Part shown: piece after piece, positions 51,837 to 54,689 of the stretch
Numbering within the stretch: the first letter of the stretch is position 1
Layout: each line of letters begins with the position of its first letter
Source of the DNA: CAZYXZ01 sp964651395
GTDB taxonomy: Bacteria; Actinomycetota; Actinomycetes; BP-191
Length of the DNA stretch: 54,689 nucleotides
Reading direction: 5' to 3'
Assembly: GCA_964651395.1 (NCBI GenBank)
Contig: CAZYXZ010000012.1
Span: 1 to 54,689 of the forward strand
Position numbers and translations under genes: made by a program
The notes under the pieces: generated by a model
The model's database searches: none
Seen by the model: the letters and a program-made list of their open reading frames with translations, nothing else
What the model was told of the DNA's origin: nothing

Positions 51837-52505
51837 CTAGATCTTTCGCAACACCGTGACCACCCGTCCCAAAACGGTCGCTTCGTCCCCGTCGATCGGC
51901 TGGAACGCGGCGTTGTGCGGCATCAGCCAGACGTGGCCGTCCTTGCGCTTGAAGGTCTTGACCGTGGCCTCGCCGTCGATCATGGCCGCCACGATGTCGC
52001 CGTTGTCGGCGTTGGGCTGCTGGCGTACGACCACCCAGTCGCCGTCGGCGATGGCCGCGTCGATCATCGAGTCGCCGACCACCTTGAGCAGGAACAGCGT
52101 CCCCTCGCCGACCAGCTCGCGGGGCAGCGGGAAGACGTCCTCGACCAGCTCCTCGGCCAGCACCGGGCCGCCGGCGGCGATCCGCCCGACCACCGGCACG
52201 TACGTCGGAGTGGGGCGCGCGGCCCGGATGTCGGCCTCGTCGGCGGTGTGAGTGGGGGAGAAGACCTCGATCGCCCGCGGGCGGTTGGGGTCGCGGCGGA
52301 GGAAGCCCTTCTTCTCCAGCGTCGCGAGCTGGTGGTGCACCGAGCTCGCGCTGGCCAGGCCGACCTGCTCGCCGATCTCCCGCACGCTGGGCGGGTAGCC
52401 CCGGCGCTCCACGGCGTCGCGGATCACCTCGAGCACGCGCCGCTGCCGCGCGGTCAGGCCGCTGGCGTCGGGCGGGCCGTCCGGGATCTCGTGGACCTCG
52501 GCCAT
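51837..52505 (-). CDS. lexA: SOS repressor LexA
   Basis: A 222-residue repressor. Winged HTH (GYPPSVREIGEQVGLASASS), cleavage site in RIAAGGPV, catalytic Ser in VVGDSMIDAAI and Lys in ATVKTFKR. It represses recA and itself through SOS boxes and self-cleaves with RecA. ATG with GAGAGGAGC upstream. Confidence 0.97.
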   Translation of the reverse strand: MAEVHEIPDGPPDASGLTARQRRVLEVIRDAVERRGYPPSVREIGEQVGLASASSVHHQLATLEKKGFLRRDPNRPRAIEVFSPTHTADEADIRAARPTPTYVPVVGRIAAGGPVLAEELVEDVFPLPRELVGEGTLFLLKVVGDSMIDAAIADGDWVVVRQQPNADNGDIVAAMIDGEATVKTFKRKDGHVWLMPHNAAFQPIDGDEATVLGRVVTVLRKI

Positions 52506-52566
52506 CAGCGGGCTCCTCTCTTACCTGCTCGTCTGCCGGGGACGGTAGCGCCGAACCGCGACACGA

Positions 52567-52582
52567 TCAAACACCTGTTCGA
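52567..52582 (-). promoter_or_regulatory. LexA box of lexA
   Basis: TCAAACACCTGTTCGA differs from TCGAAC-N4-GTTCGA at one position and lies 62 bases upstream of the lexA ATG. Confidence 0.85.
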
Positions 52583-52634
52583 AGATTGTTGATTGTGTCG
52601 TGCCTGCGGGGTACAACGTCGTACAAGCGTTCGA

Positions 52635-52650
52635 ACGAACACCCGTTCGT
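52635..52650 (+). promoter_or_regulatory. LexA box of the LysM gene
   Basis: ACGAACACCCGTTCGT has the perfect CGAAC-N4-GTTCG core. It is 24 bases before the ATG of the divergent LysM gene, so both genes belong to the SOS regulon. Confidence 0.85.
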
Positions 52651-52673
52651 TTCTGTCACACCCGGGAGGCAGC

Positions 52674-53072
52674 ATGAGCACCATGACAGTCGATCCCTAC
52701 CTGACCTCCCGTCGTACGCCGGGCGCGCGCGCCCTGCCGGCGTCCCCCCGACCGGGGCGCGCGCGATCGGCGTCGGTCCGCCCCGCCGCACGCCTGACCG
52801 CCCGCGGCCGGGCCGTGCTGCTGCTCCTGCTGGTGGCGGTCACGCTCGTGGCCTTCTCCCTCGGCCGCGCCTCGAGCGTCGAGGCGAGCAAGGCCGGCGC
52901 CCCGGTGGCCGAGCGGGCCACCTACGTCGTGCAGCCCGGCGAGACGCTGTGGGGCATCGCCCGGCGGATCGCCCCGGAGGCGGACACGCGCAGGACCGTG
53001 GCCCGGATCGCGGAGCTGAACGGCCTGGGCTCCTCGATGCCGCTGGCCGGCCAGCGCCTCGTCCTGCCCTGA
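52674..53072 (+). CDS. SOS-induced LysM membrane protein (ChiZ/DivS-type position)
   Basis: A 132-residue protein: basic Pro/Arg-rich cytoplasmic part, one helix (VLLLLLVAVTLVAFSLG, about 65-81) and a C-terminal LysM (YVVQPGETLWGIARRIAPEA, LAGQRLVLP). In mycobacteria the LysM protein Rv2719c (ChiZ) and in corynebacteria DivS are encoded divergent from lexA and delay division after DNA damage; the same site, SOS box and layout suggest the same job here. GGGAGG precedes the ATG. Confidence 0.85.
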   Translation: MSTMTVDPYLTSRRTPGARALPASPRPGRARSASVRPAARLTARGRAVLLLLLVAVTLVAFSLGRASSVEASKAGAPVAERATYVVQPGETLWGIARRIAPEADTRRTVARIAELNGLGSSMPLAGQRLVLP

Positions 53073-53512
53073 TCCTGTGGACGGATCGGCCCCCAAGACC
53101 GTCCACATGGTGGGCCCACAGGTGTGCGTCCCGTGACCCCGGCCGGACATCTGGGCGACACGTGGCCGACACGCGCGACACGCCTGCTTGCAAAGATTCG
53201 CACGGCCTCTGACCTGCGGAAACTCACACCGTTGTGATTCAGGGGGCTCTCGTTGTTGACCCACCCCATCTAGCGGCCTAGCGTCAGTACCAGCACAAGA
53301 TGTTGTGGTCGGCCCTAGCCCCGCCGTCTGCAACGGTCCACAGATCGTCCACACGGCATCCCCCGATCCGTCCCCAGCGTGCGGCCCGCTTTCCACAGGC
53401 GGGACCCGCTGTGGACGGGTCGGGGAACGCCGGAGCGGACGGTAGACAAGTCGACACGCCGGGGAAGGCGCGGGCGACGAGACCGAGCTCCGGAAGGGTT
53501 GGTGCGGCGGCG
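53073..53512 (+). promoter_or_regulatory. 440-bp regulatory region of nrdR-nrdJ with TCCACA cluster
   Basis: Contains a 9-bp hairpin TGTGGACGG/CCGTCCACA (53076-53107), probably the LysM terminator; three CGACACG repeats (53156, 53167, 53176); promoter TTGACC (53256-53261), 17-base spacer, TAGCGT (53279-53284); a dyad CACAAGATGTTGTG (53294-53307) at the start point, possibly an NrdR box; and TCCACA cores on either strand at 53079-53084, 53099-53107, 53334-53342, 53345-53353, 53389-53397 and 53410-53418, resembling DnaA boxes (TTGTCCACA). No gene seen. Confidence 0.55.
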
Positions 53513-53983
53513 ATGCGGTGTCCTTTCTGCCGTCACCCCGACTCCACCGTGGTCGACTCGCGCGACGCCGACGACGGCACGGCGATCCGCCGGCGCCGGT
53601 CCTGCCCGGAGTGCGGCCGCCGCTTCACCACGCGCGAGGAGGCGAGCCTCTTCGTGGTCAAGCGCAACGGCACGAAGGAGCCGTTCTCGCGCAGCAAGGT
53701 GATGGACGGGGTACGGCGGGCCTGCAAGGGCCGGCCGGTCGACGACGACCAGCTCGCGAGCCTGGCCCAGGAGGTCGAGGAGCGGGTCCGCGCCGAGGGC
53801 TCCGCCGAGGTGCCGAGCGGCGACGTCGGGATGGCGATCCTCAAGCCGCTGCGCGACCTCGACGAGGTGGCCTACCTGCGCTTCGCGAGCGTCTACCGCG
53901 GCTTCGACACGTTGGCCGATTTCGAGCACGAAGTGGCGGTCCTCAAGGCGGCGCGCGCGCCGTCCGGGGCGGCCCTCAACTAA
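53513..53983 (+). CDS. nrdR: Transcriptional repressor NrdR
   Basis: A 156-residue repressor. Zinc ribbon MRCPFCRHPDSTVVDSR and CPECGRRFTTRE, then the ATP-cone (VVKRNGTKEPFSRSKVMDGV). It senses dATP/ATP and represses ribonucleotide reductase genes. ATG 53513 follows the usual family start. nrdJ follows after 77 bases, which include a small CCCGGC/GCCGGG hairpin (53993-54008). Confidence 0.95.
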   Translation: MRCPFCRHPDSTVVDSRDADDGTAIRRRRSCPECGRRFTTREEASLFVVKRNGTKEPFSRSKVMDGVRRACKGRPVDDDQLASLAQEVEERVRAEGSAEVPSGDVGMAILKPLRDLDEVAYLRFASVYRGFDTLADFEHEVAVLKAARAPSGAALN

Positions 53984-54060
53984 GGAAACGGACCCGGCAC
54001 GAGCCGGGATGCACGGCGTACGAACGGGTGTTGGAACTAGGGGGAACGGGGAGTCGGGGC

Positions 54061-54689
54061 ATGACGGAGCAGAAGCAGGAGAGTGGTGTGTCGGAGATCG
54101 CGGCGGAGGCCGAGGCGGTGACGCGGGCGGCCGCGCGCGGCAAGGGGCTGCGCATCGAGCGTGTGTTCACGCGTGAGGGCGTGCATCCCTACGACGACAT
54201 CACGTGGGAGCAGCGCGACGTCGTCATGACGAACTGGCGCGACGGCTCGATCAACTTCGAGCAGCGCGGCGTGGAGTTCCCCGACTTCTGGTCGGTCAAC
54301 GCGACCAACATCGTGACGACCAAGTACTTCCGCGGCGCGGTGGGCACCCCGCAGCGCGAGGTCTCGCTGAAGCAGGTCATCGACCGCGTGGTCGACACCT
54401 ACGTCGCGGCCGGCATCAAGCACGGCTACTTCGCGACGCCCAAGGACGCCGAGGTCTTCGACCACGAGCTCAAGCACGCGCTGGCGCACCAGGTGTTCAG
54501 CTTCAACTCCCCGGTCTGGTTCAACGTCGGAACGACGGCGCCCCAGCAGGTCTCCGCGTGCTTCATCCTCGCCGTCGACGACGAGATGAGCTCGATCCTC
54601 AACTGGTACACGGAGGAAGGGATCATCTTCAAGGGCGGCTCCGGTGCCGGCCTCAACCTCTCCCGCATCCGCTCCTCCAAGGAGCTGCT
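54061..54689 (+). CDS. nrdJ: Vitamin B12-dependent ribonucleotide reductase, N-terminal part
   Basis: The first 209 residues of a class II reductase; the gene runs off the window. GLRIERVFTREGVHPYDDI, FEQRGVEFPDFWSVNATNIV, FSFNSPVWFNVG, QVSACFILAVDD and FKGGSGAGLNLSRIRS are clearly family sequence. It makes deoxynucleotides without oxygen dependence using adenosylcobalamin. GGGGAG precedes the ATG. Coupling with nrdR and the regulatory region before it suggests control by NrdR. Confidence 0.95.
   Translation, partial: MTEQKQESGVSEIAAEAEAVTRAAARGKGLRIERVFTREGVHPYDDITWEQRDVVMTNWRDGSINFEQRGVEFPDFWSVNATNIVTTKYFRGAVGTPQREVSLKQVIDRVVDTYVAAGIKHGYFATPKDAEVFDHELKHALAHQVFSFNSPVWFNVGTTAPQQVSACFILAVDDEMSSILNWYTEEGIIFKGGSGAGLNLSRIRSSKEL

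Noticed and set aside
53076..53107. Replication origin suggested by TCCACA cores
   Set aside because: No dnaA, dnaN or AT-rich unwinding region is nearby and the cores are few for an actinobacterial oriC; a regulatory role is more likely.

Overview
The window is high-GC DNA of about 70 percent GC or more from an actinomycete (Actinomycetia). Lineage signs are GTG and TTG starts, many ATGA/GTGA stop-start overlaps, actinobacterial LexA boxes (TCGAAC-N4-GTTCGA type), the recA-recX ... rny ... miaB-miaA-dapF-hflX-lexA-nrdR-nrdJ order, a PucR-type FasR regulator ahead of a type II fatty acid synthase operon, and many NarL/DesK-type two-component genes. The family cannot be fixed from sequence alone. 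No rRNA, tRNA, CRISPR array or prophage was seen.

Layout. (1) 1-10146, sugar-acid catabolism: the end of an IlvD/Edd dehydratase, then a leftward operon (FAH-family dehydratase/hydrolase, aldehyde dehydrogenase, RraA-like aldolase, GH31 glycosidase, cupin, Gfo/Idh oxidoreductase) that looks like a Weimberg-type oxidative pentose route, divergent from LarA-like, DUF202 and GlcD-like genes. (2) 10143-17933, fatty acid synthesis: fasR, fabD, fabH, fabG, acpP, fabF, a FabL-type enoyl reductase and an AccD-type carboxyltransferase, almost all translationally coupled. FabD carries an extra biotinyl/lipoyl-like domain without the attachment lysine. (3) 17986-23336: site-2 protease, a sigma factor fused to a membrane-anchored ectodomain, a secreted Cys-rich protein, a catalytically dead sedolisin homologue, a broken lipoprotein gene and small genes. 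(4) 23475-25733: CGNR regulator, recA, recX. (5) 25730-31874: PspC/ToastRack-like protein and two convergent NarL two-component systems. (6) 31995-34550: membrane protein, a dead dihydrofolate-reductase-like gene, rsgA and a secreted Leu/Pro-rich repeat protein. (7) 34887-43060: rny, two TIMP-like secreted proteins, a neutral-ceramidase-like enzyme, miaB, a LigB-like protein and miaA. (8) 43136-44991: an EAL protein with a damaged metal site and an AbiEi/DUF559 nuclease-like gene bounded by 42-bp hairpin inverted repeats, both sitting between miaA and dapF. (9) 45007-54689: dapF, hflX, LemA/TPM_phosphatase module, SRPBCC pair, lexA, an SOS-linked LysM gene, nrdR and the start of nrdJ.

The most unusual signals are: the DUF559 cassette whose ends are mirror-image hairpins, together with three intergenic palindromes that share one sequence (618-667, 16741-16791, 25735-25782); the membrane-tethered sigma factor next to a dead S53 protease; the FabD fusion; six DnaA-box-like TCCACA sites ahead of nrdR-nrdJ; and five convergent gene pairs whose stop codons overlap through the palindrome CTAG.
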